Assembly (NCBI RefSeq): GCF_000611645.1
Contig: NW_014011899.1
Span: 2,561 to 12,943 of the forward strand
Direction: 5' to 3'
Source of the DNA: Monoraphidium neglectum
Taxonomy: Eukaryota; Chlorophyta; Chlorophyceae; Sphaeropleales; Selenastraceae
Length of the DNA stretch: 10,383 nt
Shown: positions 1 through 8,212 of the stretch, one piece after another
Numbering within the stretch: position 1 is the first letter of the stretch
Layout of the letters: the number at the start of each line of letters is the position of its first letter
Program-made: the position numbers and the translations under genes
Notes under the pieces: model-generated
Database searches by the model: none
Seen by the model: only the letters and a program-made list of their open reading frames with translations
What the model was told of the DNA's origin: nothing

Positions 1-2542
1 AACGAGAAGTCGTCCAGCCCGTCCCCCGCCATAAACCCTGCCGCTGCCGCCGCTGCTGCTGCGCCGCCACCGTCGCCGCCAAACCCGTGTCCGGCACCAT
101 TCGCCGCGTGCGCCGCGGCGTTGCTGCTGCTGTGCTGCGCGAGTGCGGAGCGGGGCGCCCTGCGCGGCGGCACGTCAGGCACGCGGTTCTTGTCGATGAA
201 CTCGATCACCGCCAGCTCGTCCGTTTTGATGACATCACCCTGACATTTGCAGGGCATGCGCATGTGTGCGTATATGTGCGTGTGTGAGCCGGGCAGGCAC
301 GGCGAAAAACCTGGAACGATGCCAGGCAACGCACAGGAAGCCCCATGCGTCGCCATCGCGCCGGCGGTACCCCGCTGCCCACAGACCCCTTGGGTACGTG
401 CCACATCAGCAAGATCGCGTCGCACACACATCGTACACGCGCGCGCGCGCATGCGCACCGAGGGGTCCTCTGTCCCCCAAGTGACAACCGTGTTGGACCC
501 CGCCCACACACAGCCCAGGTACATCTTGGAGGAGCCCGCCACCAGGGGCGGCACACTCAGCAGCATCTTGCGCGCCTTGAGGTGCCTGAGAGGGGAAGGT
601 GCGTGGGAGGCGGAGGGGCGTACGGGTGCGGTTGAGAGGAGGGGAGAGGAGAGGGATTCAAGGGCCAGTATGCATGGCGATAACATGGGGGAAGGGGCAG
701 CCCCGGGGGCTTGCCAGGCGCAGCTGAGGCCCAGCAAGGCGTCTCTCGCTTCAACAGGGCTCTCTAGCTTCCGCAGAGCTTCGTACACAGGGCCGCCGGG
801 CGCCGCTCACTCTATGACGCGCGGCAGGTCGCTGCAGGCCTTGCGGAAGTTGTTGCGCTCCAGCACGCGGCAGCGGTAGTACACCGACGGCGACAGCGCG
901 CTCTCCTGAAAGACGCTGGTGACCATGTTGATGCGCGTGCAGCTGGAGACCGACAGGCGCACGTTGGTGGGCAGGGAGGCGAGCTGAGTCAGCTGCTTGG
1001 TTCGCTCCAGACCGGGCTGCATTTCAAAGTACAGCTTCATGTTCTGGTGGGCAGGACGGGGGAGTGGGGGCGGGAGTGGGGTGAGGGCGGACAAATGGGT
1101 ATTGTGGCATGTGTGAGAGCTGCACCCCTTTGTGCAACAGCAAACGCTGTTTATGGGCGGTGGACCGTACAAACCAGAAAACTCTTGGCTGGCCTGGGCA
1201 ATATGGTGCCTCTAACCGCCACATGCCGGGCTGCCGCGGTCTCGCAAGCGTCATCACCGCCGTTGCTGGCTCGCTGATGACGCGTGCTGCGAACTGCCCC
1301 CATGGCGCACCAGGTCAGGGGCATCTTGGTCGTACGTCACCGCGACATCGCCCTCCCACAACCGCTCGCTCGCGCCGCCGCCGCCGCTGCCGCCGCCGCG
1401 CCGCGTGCCCTCGCCCCACTCCCCAGACGCCGCCACCTGCACCGGCGCGCCCAAACCAAATGGGTCCGCGGCCTGCTGCTCGCCCCCATCCCCGCCCTCG
1501 CCGCCGCCGGATGCGCAGCCGCTGTTGAGCATGCCCATAGGCAGGGACAAGGGGTTGAATGCCCCCGACGGCTGCCGCGCCTCGAGCGCGGCCTGCTGCT
1601 TCCCCTTCTGCTTGAGGCTTGCCTTCTGTTGCGCCCTTTGGGCCCTGAACGCACTCATCTTCCGCATCATCTCGGCCTGGTTGACACTGCCGCCAGTCGC
1701 ACTGGCCGCCTGAGCCCCGCCTGCCGCCGTGCCAGCCGCCTCCTTTCCCGTCTGGAGCTCACCACCCCCGGCCTGCGAGCAGGGCACCACTGCCTCTGCT
1801 GCTGGGGGTGCGTTGCCGCGGCCGCCCCCACGGCCAGTGCTGCCATCTGCAGGGCTTGGCGACCGTCGCGCGGCTGGCGTGGCACCTGCTGCCACGGCGG
1901 CATCCGTTTTTGGCTTCAGCGCTGCATCTGGCTTTGCGCTTGCCTGCTGCCGCTGCTGCTGCTGCTGCTGCTGCTGCTGCCCATGCTCAGTGCGTTGGGC
2001 TGCCTTGGGTTTAACAGGCGGTGCCTGGGCCTTGCCACCAAGCTCATGCTGCTCCTTGGGCTTGCGCCTGTCTGCTGCTGGCTGCTGCTGCTGCTGCTGC
2101 TGCGAGTGCTGCTGCGCGAGCGCCAGCGGTTGTTCTTGCAGCAGCACTCGCTGCTCCTGCTGCTGCTGATGCTGCCGCAACTCCTCTCCCCGCTCCTGGT
2201 CGTGCTCTTGATCAGGACGCAGCTGCTTCTGTTCCTGCTTCTGTCGCTGCTGCTCATGCCGCTGCTGAAGCTCTGGCACCAGCGGGAGTGCCTGCTGCTG
2301 TGACCTGGCGTCCTTCAATCGCTTCCGCAGTGGCTCGTCCTCCTGCTGCGGTCCCTCCTGCGCAGACCGCTTGAGCACCACGGCCTCCGCACTTTGCTGC
2401 TGGGCCTTTTGCACAGGTTTCTGCTGCTGCTGCTGCACCTGCTGCTGCTTTTCCCTCTGCTGCTGTTCCTGCTGCTTCTCCTTCTGCTGCTGCTGCTGTT
2501 CCTTCTGCTGCTGCTGTTCCTTCTGCTGCTTCTCCTTTTTGC

Positions 2543-2589
<47 letters not shown>

Positions 2590-3695
2590 TCCTGCTTCGG
2601 CTCCTTCTGCTGGTGCTGCGGCTGCTGCTGCGACTTCTGTTGCAGTTCCTGTTGCTTCTGCTGTTGCTGCTTCTGCTGCTGCTTCTGCTGCTTCTGCTGC
2701 TTCTGCTGCGGCGGTGATGGCGCTTTTAGCTGCTGCTGCTGCACCTCCAGTTGACCTGCACTGGCTGGCTTGTGCAGCGTGCTGCCCGCCCGCGCCGCCG
2801 CTGGGTTCGTCAGCTGCAGCTTTTTGAGCTGCGGCTTCGCTTGTGCGCCTGCGCCAGGGAATTTGTTCCAAAATACTGAAGGCTGAATGGAAGCGTGCAC
2901 TGTGCGCACACACGGAAATTGCAAAAATGCCAAGTGACAACACGCTCTAACATGCAACACATCCCACATGATTCGGGGGCCAACGGCGCTGCTCTGCCTG
3001 TACTTATCACCCTCAACCATTAAAACCCTTCACACACGTTGTGGAATATCACAACTGCCACCCAGTGGCCTTTGCAGCTGTGCCAGCACCCCAAAAGCAG
3101 TCAGGGAGGTGCAGCTCACCTGCAGCCTTGTGCATGCGCTTTGCCAATGGCTGGTCCTCATCGCTGGACAATCCGCTCTCATCGCTCTGTTTCAGAATTG
3201 CACGCCGCTGCTGCTTCTGCTCCTGCTTTTGTCCACGCTTCGCTGCCGCTAGGGTGCCTTGCAGCGGGGCCCTGTCCGCGGCGCGCGCTGGTGCAGACCC
3301 TGTGCCGCCTGCGTCGAGGTTCACCACGCTGTGCAAGCCCGTGTTGCACGACTCGCACAGATAGGTCCATCGATTCAGGTAGTCTTGGGCCTTTTTGTGG
3401 TGTTCTTCGAGCAGAACGACAGGAAAACACAGCCCGCACCTGGCCCCCTTGCACCTGCAGTGCGCCAAATCGAGATTGGGATAATCAAGTATCCCTTTCA
3501 CATGCAAATGGCCGTGCCCCTTGAGCGATCTATAGATGGGCGCGAGGAGAGCGCATGCCGCTCGCGGTGCACGTCCTGGACCCACCGCCTGCGAAACCTT
3601 CTGTTCTCTCACCTTTCATAGTTTGCACATGGTAGGGCGTCCCCGAGGTGGCCACACACCTCGCAGTGGGCGCTGGTCCCGTAGAGCCGCTTCAT
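1..3695 (-). CDS. Large Gln-rich nuclear protein with PHD/RING-like Cys domain and SPOC-like region (3' end beyond window)
   Basis: Spliced minus-strand model; exons 3695-3613, 3454-3120, 2875-1311, 1043-811, 585-459 and 239 to the window edge. All five junctions are GT-AG and phase-consistent, giving at least 860 residues. Residues 11-64 form C-x2-C-x8-C-x5-C-x4-C-x2-C-x23-C-x2-C with two His between the last pairs. The pattern exists only after splicing and resembles a PHD/RING cross-brace zinc domain. Residues about 193-450 are Gln-rich with Lys/Glu/Arg. A basic helix lies near 540-570. From about 644 (LWEGDVAV) to 770 the order LW-x-G, LP at 685-686, Arg 698, an ARK motif and KMYL at 760-762 fits SPOC domains, which bind phospho-CTD or related phosphopeptides. 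The visible C-terminus is Gly/Ala-rich. Role is inferred: a chromatin or RNA polymerase II regulator of the PHF3/DIDO/Bye1 type. The start is uncertain: ATG at 3695 is the first firm Met, and a helical coding-like stretch at 3903-4074 may be an upstream exon that I could not join in phase. Confidence 0.68.
41..62 (-). repeat. GCA/GCG alanine tract in the last visible exon
   Basis: A short run of Ala codons on the minus strand, followed by Gly-rich and acidic residues, close to the window edge. It is the same CAG-type triplet as in the Gln tracts but read as GCA. Confidence 0.75.
422..457. repeat. Alternating purine-pyrimidine tract (CA)n/(CG)n in an intron
   Basis: CACACACA is followed, after a short spacer, by a GC alternation of about 12 bases and ATGCGCA. 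It lies just inside the 458-240 intron next to its donor. A second TG-rich patch with GTGTGCGTATATGTG-type sequence lies at 262-287 near the acceptor. No coding role. Confidence 0.8.
1950..2718 (-). repeat. CAG/CAA-rich glutamine tracts inside exon 3
   Basis: On the minus strand this stretch reads as Gln runs separated by Lys, Glu, Arg and Leu. The longest run (2544-2585) is about 14 Gln, and 2553-2585 is 11 uninterrupted CAG units. Other runs lie at 1953-1980 and 2084-2103. Interruptions by AAG, GAG and CAA are frequent. The opposite strand is CTG-rich and produces artefactual Leu and Cys open frames. Such tracts are polymorphic and typical of disordered nuclear regulators. Confidence 0.9.
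3613..3695 (-). other. First firm exon of the PHD/SPOC-like gene; first half of the Cys-rich domain
   Basis: Encodes MKRLYG, then CEVC and two further Cys-containing segments, ending in a split Arg codon at an AG|GTGAGA donor. The 158-bp intron ends at CTGCAG, and joining restores the codon and sets the C-x5-C spacing of the zinc domain. The reading frame stays open upstream to about 3902, with an ATATAG acceptor at 3713-3712. The gene may therefore start further upstream. Confidence 0.6.
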
Positions 3696-3902
3696 CGTTG
3701 GGCAGCCATAGCTATATGATGCGTGAAGTAAACGGAGCCCACCATGTTGTGGTCCGTCAGAGGACGTATGCGAGCCAGCAATCACTGGAGCTCTGCGCGC
3801 TGTGCACGCTCCGCCGCCACGCGTCCAGCCACACTGGTGTAGGTGGCATGCCCGGTCGGCCACAGGCTGCTGATTTGCGAGTATTTTTGTCCTTTGAATC
3901 AC

Positions 3903-4074
3903 TCGCTGGCCCCCATTTCAGGGTGTGCTTTGCAGCCGACCGTATCCTGCGAGCGCAGTCCATCACTTGGTCCCAAACATCCTGGCAGCAGGTCCCCCTG
4001 TATGCCCTTACTGCCTTGCGCAGCACACTCAGCAGCTCCTCCAGCTCTGTTACAGCTCGACATGCAAACACACG
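3903..4074 (-). other. Possible upstream exon of the PHD/SPOC-like gene (or 5' UTR)
   Basis: The minus frame is open from a TAG near 4088 and encodes an amphipathic, helix-like stretch (TELEELLSVLRKAV, later CARRIRSAAKH). The first ATG is at 3963-3961. GTG donors exist at 3902 (phase 1) and near 3966 (phase 0). Neither joins cleanly to the frame at 3711 or 3695, so I cannot place this exon. It may be a true N-terminal exon, a 5' UTR with chance openness, or part of a separate small transcript. Confidence 0.3.
4050..4054 (-). terminator. TGTAA polyadenylation-type signal of the G-patch gene
   Basis: TGTAA on the minus strand, 106 bases past the G-patch stop codon. TGTAA is the established poly(A) signal of chlorophycean algae, and the distance is ordinary for a 3' UTR. 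A short motif like this also arises by chance, and it falls inside the possible upstream exon of the next gene. Confidence 0.4.
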
Positions 4075-4159
4075 CTCAGGTTTATTTCTTTCCTAACGCT
4101 TCTGAGGCAGCCATATGACCGAGGCAGCTCACGAGCTCAGCGCCTGCCACACCAGCGCG

Positions 4160-5990
4160 TCATCCCCGTTCGACGAGCTGCACCTTCTTGCCGTTGATCT
4201 CGAGCTTGCTGCTGCCACTTATCTTAGACCAGCAGGCTGCCTTGGCCTCCTTGGCGCCACAGCCCAGCCCGCTGACTGTATCTTGCTCCCAGAGCGCCGC
4301 CCACAGCGTGCTCCACTTAAGACGCCGCTTGGGCACGCGCTTGAGTTCTGCTGCAGCGAGCTTGACCCACTTGACCTTCTTGGTGCCACTGCCCCCCTCC
4401 TGGACACCCTTGACGCCCTTGCTTTCCCCATTCTCCTGCTTGGAGCTCTTCTTGCTGCCGCCGCCACTGCTGCTGCCTCTCCGCTTGAGCTCCGTGGCCG
4501 CTGCTGCCGCCGTTGCTGCGCCCTCTGCGTCTGCGGCAACCTCTGCTCCGGCAGCTGCTGCCGTGCCGTCGCAGTCCTCGCCCTCCTCCTCAGCAAACGT
4601 TGTCTTCTTGCCGTTCCAGTTGCCACCTGCAGCAGGAGTTGGCGCAACGGGCGGTGAATGCGGGCTTGTCACAATGCGAACGCCACCTGAGGACCAATGA
4701 AGAGGGCACTGACGGCGGCAGCGACAAATCATGTGCCGCTGCCTTGCAGCGTCTTAGAAATGGGGCAACACGCTCCACTGCCCTTGCCAAAACCTAAAAA
4801 AGTCATGCACGCGCGCACGTTTGCGCGCCTCCCCACCTGCAATTTTGACAGCCGCCTTCCCCATCCCGCGCTTGCCCTGCCGCTGCGCGGCCTGCAGGCG
4901 GTTGTACAGGTTGGCCTGGGTGTCCTCGTCAAACGCGGCGCGCGCCTTGCCCTTGCCGGCGCCGTCCTTAAGCCGCTGCTCCTGGGCCGCTGCCTCCTCC
5001 TCATCCATGCCCTCCAGACGGCCGGCCGACGTGAACATCTTCTCGCCCCACCAGCCGGTGGCCGGGGTGGGAGTGAACGGGAGCGCCTGGGGCGAGAACA
5101 AATCATTATGGGAGACAGGGTAATGCAGTAATAGCAGAGCACGATAAGCATGCCACACAGCAGGCAGAGGGTCGAAAAGCTACGCTAGCACATGCCACCA
5201 CTGCATTGCTTGAGGAATGGCACAAGGTGCCCACCCCAGCTTGGTTGTTGCAGCTGCCGCCATCGGCACCCACCGGCCGCGCCTCCTCGCCCTTCAGCGC
5301 CACGATGATGACTTTGCCCTTTGGCCGCGTGCTCCGCCCCTGCTGCGGCTCGTCCTGCTGCTGCGACTGGCCCTGCGCCTTGCCTGCATCCTCATGCTGC
5401 TGGGAAGCTGCATCCGCCGCCCGCTTGGCTTCTTCTTTGGCCAACTTCCTTGCCTTCTTAGCCTTTTTGCTGCTGTCTGCGTTGGTCGCTGCGCCGGCAG
5501 CTTCGGTGTCCGCGCCTCCACCCGCTGCCTGGGACTTGCGCTTCTTCGAGGGCGCCGAGGCTGGGTAGCCGGGCGTGAGCCATGCAAAGCGGGTGAGACA
5601 TACGTACACGTAAGCTCTCCTGCCTTCGGGTTTGCTTGTTCCGGTGCAAAGCACGCAAGCACCGCAGGTAGCAGGGCGGCCGACAGCAGCACTGCAGGCG
5701 CAGGACCATCCGCGCCCTCGCCGCCCACCTGCACCGCCGCCGCTGACTGCAGGCATGATCCCCAGCTTGGACCTCGCCTCCGCCGCCTGCCTCTCCTCTT
5801 GCGCCCTGATCCGCGCCATCTTGCCCTCGCGGCCGCCGAAGCGCCCCGCCACCCACGGGCCCTTGGCCAGGCCCTGGGCGATCGAAAGCTCGTCCCTGCT
5901 GGCCGACGCGAGCGTGCCGTCGCGGTTGACTGCCACTGTGCAGGACAACAACCGGTCCAGCGCGGGCTCGTCCTCTTCGCTGCTGTCGTC

Positions 5991-6023
<33 letters not shown>

Positions 6024-6673
6024 CGCCCCTCGGCTCGAGGTGGTGCGGTCGTCGTCGCTGTCCGAGCTGCTGTCGCTGCCGCCCGCTTCGCCGTCGCTGC
6101 CGCTGGGGTGGTTGACGCCTTGCATGGCGCCGTTGTACGCGTCCTCCCAGTACTTCCAGTCCCACTTCCAGCCGGTTTGGGTAGCGCCCACCTGGCATCG
6201 TGGGAGGTGCACATGTGCGCTTTGACGGCTGGGGGCATTGCGGGTGGCACGGCGCCTCCACTGCGAACGCCCCAGTCAGGCCGTACACTACTTGCTTACG
6301 AACTGCAGACCGTACAGTAGGAATAGCTGTGCTGAACACCTCGCAAATGAGTGCTGTGCTATGTTCAAGTCAGTGCACCTCAGAGCGGCACAAGCAGCAG
6401 CAGCGGCGGCGCGAGCAGTGGCGCACACACAGCCGTCGCTGGCTGCGCCGCAGCGGCGCTCTTCATAGCGTGTCCACACGGTAAGATGCGCACCCCAAGC
6501 GTGTCCTCTTTTTTTACGACCTCTATCGCGTCCTTCATGCCTGCCTTCTCCCTGCCAAGACCCTGGCCGCGTTCCCAGCCCATCCTCTCCAGCATTTTTT
6601 GTCCAAATCCACCAAATCCGCCTTCACTTTTGACCAGACCCACGCCTGGGACGTATCCCTTGGGGAGCTTCAT
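4160..6673 (-). CDS. G-patch domain protein, GPATCH4/PINX1-like with plant-type C-terminal region
   Basis: Five exons (6673-6494, 6191-5729, 5560-5274, 5086-4837, 4626-4160), introns of 168-302 bp, all GT-AG and phase-consistent; 548 residues. The G-patch is at about residues 20-62: GFGQKMLERMGW, QGLGRE, AIEVVKKEDTLG, then VG supplied by the second exon. G-patch proteins bind and activate DEAH RNA helicases. Next come a Trp-rich segment (GWKWDWKYWED, residues 67-77), a Ser/Asp/Glu tract (91-135, including 11 Ser), a block with RDELSIA and GRFGGREGKMARI (about 159-188) like the GPATCH4 post-G-patch block, and a Lys-rich stretch (about 240-260) that could be a nuclear or nucleolar signal. A GWWGEKMF block (about 321-328), a KIAGGNWNGKK block across the last junction and a C-terminal SSKLEINGKKVQL follow, resembling land-plant G-patch proteins. 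Likely nucleolar, in ribosome or snoRNP biogenesis (inference). An in-frame upstream ATG at 6769 would add 32 Arg/Ala-rich residues. Confidence 0.9.
5997..6023 (-). repeat. (AGC)9 serine tract in the G-patch gene
   Basis: Nine AGC units followed by two AGT codons encode 11 consecutive Ser between acidic clusters. This would be a probable CK2-type phosphorylation region if expressed. Confidence 0.9.
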
Positions 6674-6868
6674 GTTTGGCAAGCGTGCACGCGGCGCAGC
6701 CCTGCACGGTGAGCGTGAAACGAAACGCGAGAACTGGGCTTTTCGTCTGGTCGCCTGCGAACACGCCATGTACAGCGATCGGCAGCCCAGCCGTCAAAAT
6801 GCTGGGCGTGACCAGGTCAATGAGTCAACAGGTGCGGCCGTCCTAGTGTGCACCCTGCGCACCCCTAT

Positions 6869-6876
6869 TATTTATA
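6869..6876 (-). promoter_or_regulatory. TATA box candidate for the G-patch gene
   Basis: TATAAATA on the minus strand within an AT-rich patch (6866-6880) of an otherwise GC-rich region. It lies about 195 bases upstream of the ATG at 6673 and about 100 upstream of the alternative ATG at 6769. A start site about 30 bases downstream would give a 5' UTR of about 165 bases. A second AT patch, TATATAT at 6911-6917, could serve either strand. Confidence 0.4.
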
Positions 6877-6907
6877 TGATGCACGCCACCAGGCTGCTTG
6901 GTAATAT

Positions 6908-7737
6908 GTGTATATATGGGGGCAGGGATACCCCACTCGCTTTGTGCACTCCACTGCTTGCCGCACACTTGTTCCTTTGATCCCCGGTGAGACGGTGACG
7001 GCCGACTACGACTCCAAGGTAGTTGAGGTATACTGCTATGTGTATTTACCGACGCAACATGCATGGAGGAGGATTTGCCTACCATGTGGTGCGGTTGGTG
7101 CGGTGGCTGCCTACCGTTCACACTTCGCAGGGCACATGTGGCAAGCAGCAGTACACTCAGATCGATTGGGGTATCCCCGCCCATCCCAATCCCGCAAACA
7201 GGCTGCAAGTAGGCTCTGCATTTGGAGACATGGAAGGCCAAGTCATTAGGTGGACTGCTGAAGTGCCCAGCAACGTTGGCCCGGGCGACAAGGATGGGCG
7301 CCAGCCAGAACTGTCTGCGAAAGCAACTCCATAGGGGAGGGCCAAAGTGCCAATCCAAAGTTACAGCTACAACCCAAGGCAAATCAAACGCGATGAGATG
7401 CAGCAACGCCCAAGTGTACCGTATATGGTGAACTTGCGCACAGCTGGCGGTGCACACGTGGAAGAATCTCGTGTGTCGGCTGCATACAGAGCACAAGGCA
7501 ATGCTGCCTCTTGGGCGGATGAGTGTGCCAAATCGCAAGGCGGCTCTTCAAGTGGTGCGAGCAGGCATGCATACGCTTGGTCTAGAAACTACATGAGATT
7601 GTAATCGAGTGCGGCGCCGCAGCCATCAGGGGAAGCTGGTGTGCGCGAAGCATCCCCAGACGCCTGGCTGCTGGAGCCCCAACCCATGGCCGGCGCCAGC
7701 GATGCAAGCGTCAACTTTGCTACCCATTCAAAGGGTT
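6908..7737 (+). pseudogene. Broken plus-strand coding-like stretch, possible mobile-element relic
   Basis: One plus frame is open from 7023 to 7737 apart from a TAG at 7332-7334 and a TAA at 7602-7604. The residues on both sides of each stop look protein-like, for example QIDWGIPAHPNPANR, then QSYSYNPRQIKRDE, then a Ser/Pro/Ala-rich linker. An upstream piece ending GETVTADYDSK at about 7017 can be joined in phase 0 to the 7131 region over a GT-AG intron of about 110 bp (donor at 7018, acceptor TTCGCAG). No ATG opens the frame convincingly. Codon use is mixed at third positions, unlike the GC3-rich neighbours. I recognise no family. Options are a decayed transposon protein, a pseudogene or a misread spliced gene. 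Confidence 0.3.
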
Positions 7738-7953
7738 GCTGAGAACGGTCGATGGCGCAGGTAGCAGGAAGGGTTGGCGTGTGTGCTGCAGCTGGGCTAC
7801 ATGTTGCAGGCGCAATGCCGCCAAATCACTAGGACGGACGAATTCCGAGGGCGATTGTGGTGCTGCTGCACAGCGGGCGGCGCTGCTTGCACGTGCGTAC
7901 AGGCACCTAGAGTGGGGTGTGCTCGACAGCAAAACCCTGGTGGTTGTCTGGGG

Positions 7954-8127
7954 GATAATTGTATGTACGCAGCGTTTTCCTGGCTGAATTCTTAGGGGGT
8001 GGGATTGCCCAAAATGAGCGTGCTCAAGTCGTTAATGTTGTGATGACGTTCCTGAATTGGTCGGAGCGAGAGGGGAACGCCGCAACCTTGTGGCGCCGCA
8101 AAGTGCATTTCGCGCCCCATTGGTGAA
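7954..8127 (+). pseudogene. Second plus-strand coding-like fragment
   Basis: The frame used at 7023-7737 becomes open again here after several stops between 7738 and 7953. It encodes a hydrophobic and acidic stretch (SVFLAEFLGGGIAQNER, then MTFLNWSEREGNAATLW) and ends at TGA. It reads more like protein than random sequence but has no recognisable motif. It sits between the broken stretch to its left and the open frame at 8213-8530, on the same strand. Confidence 0.22.
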
Positions 8128-8212
8128 GCCCTGCACAGTTGCGCAGCCCTGCAGCAGCTCCCCAGGGCAGGTGCGCTCAGCTGGGGTGCCTATCTCAGCA
8201 ACCTGCCAACCA

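Noticed and set aside
247..879. 210-residue plus-strand open frame
   Set aside because: It crosses exons and introns of the minus-strand gene, has no domain pattern, and its composition follows the GC-rich complement.
1254..1310. Read-through end of the Gln-rich exon to a TGA at 1254 (a separate gene ending there)
   Set aside because: A GTGCGC donor at 1310 joins in phase 0 to the acceptor at 1044, and the joined product completes a SPOC-like pattern. The short tail to TGA is low-complexity. A retained-intron isoform remains possible.
2371..2754. Plus-strand Cys-rich open frame and an overlapping Leu-rich frame
   Set aside because: Both are the complement of CAG-encoded Gln tracts. TGC and CTG runs on the opposite strand automatically give polyCys and polyLeu.
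3712..3902. Intron joining the 3903-4074 open stretch to 3711
   Set aside because: The GTGATT donor at 3902 leaves phase 1 while the ATATAG acceptor needs phase 2, so the join would hit a stop.
5217..6320. 367-residue plus-strand open frame
   Set aside because: It is the antisense of G-patch exons 2 and 3 plus introns. Minus-strand exons have family motifs and correct splice phases; this frame has only Ala/Leu/Arg bias.
6843..7538. 231-residue minus-strand open frame
   Set aside because: Long, but rich in His, Cys and Trp in no ordered pattern. It overlaps the G-patch promoter region and antisense to the more protein-like plus frame. Not fully excluded.
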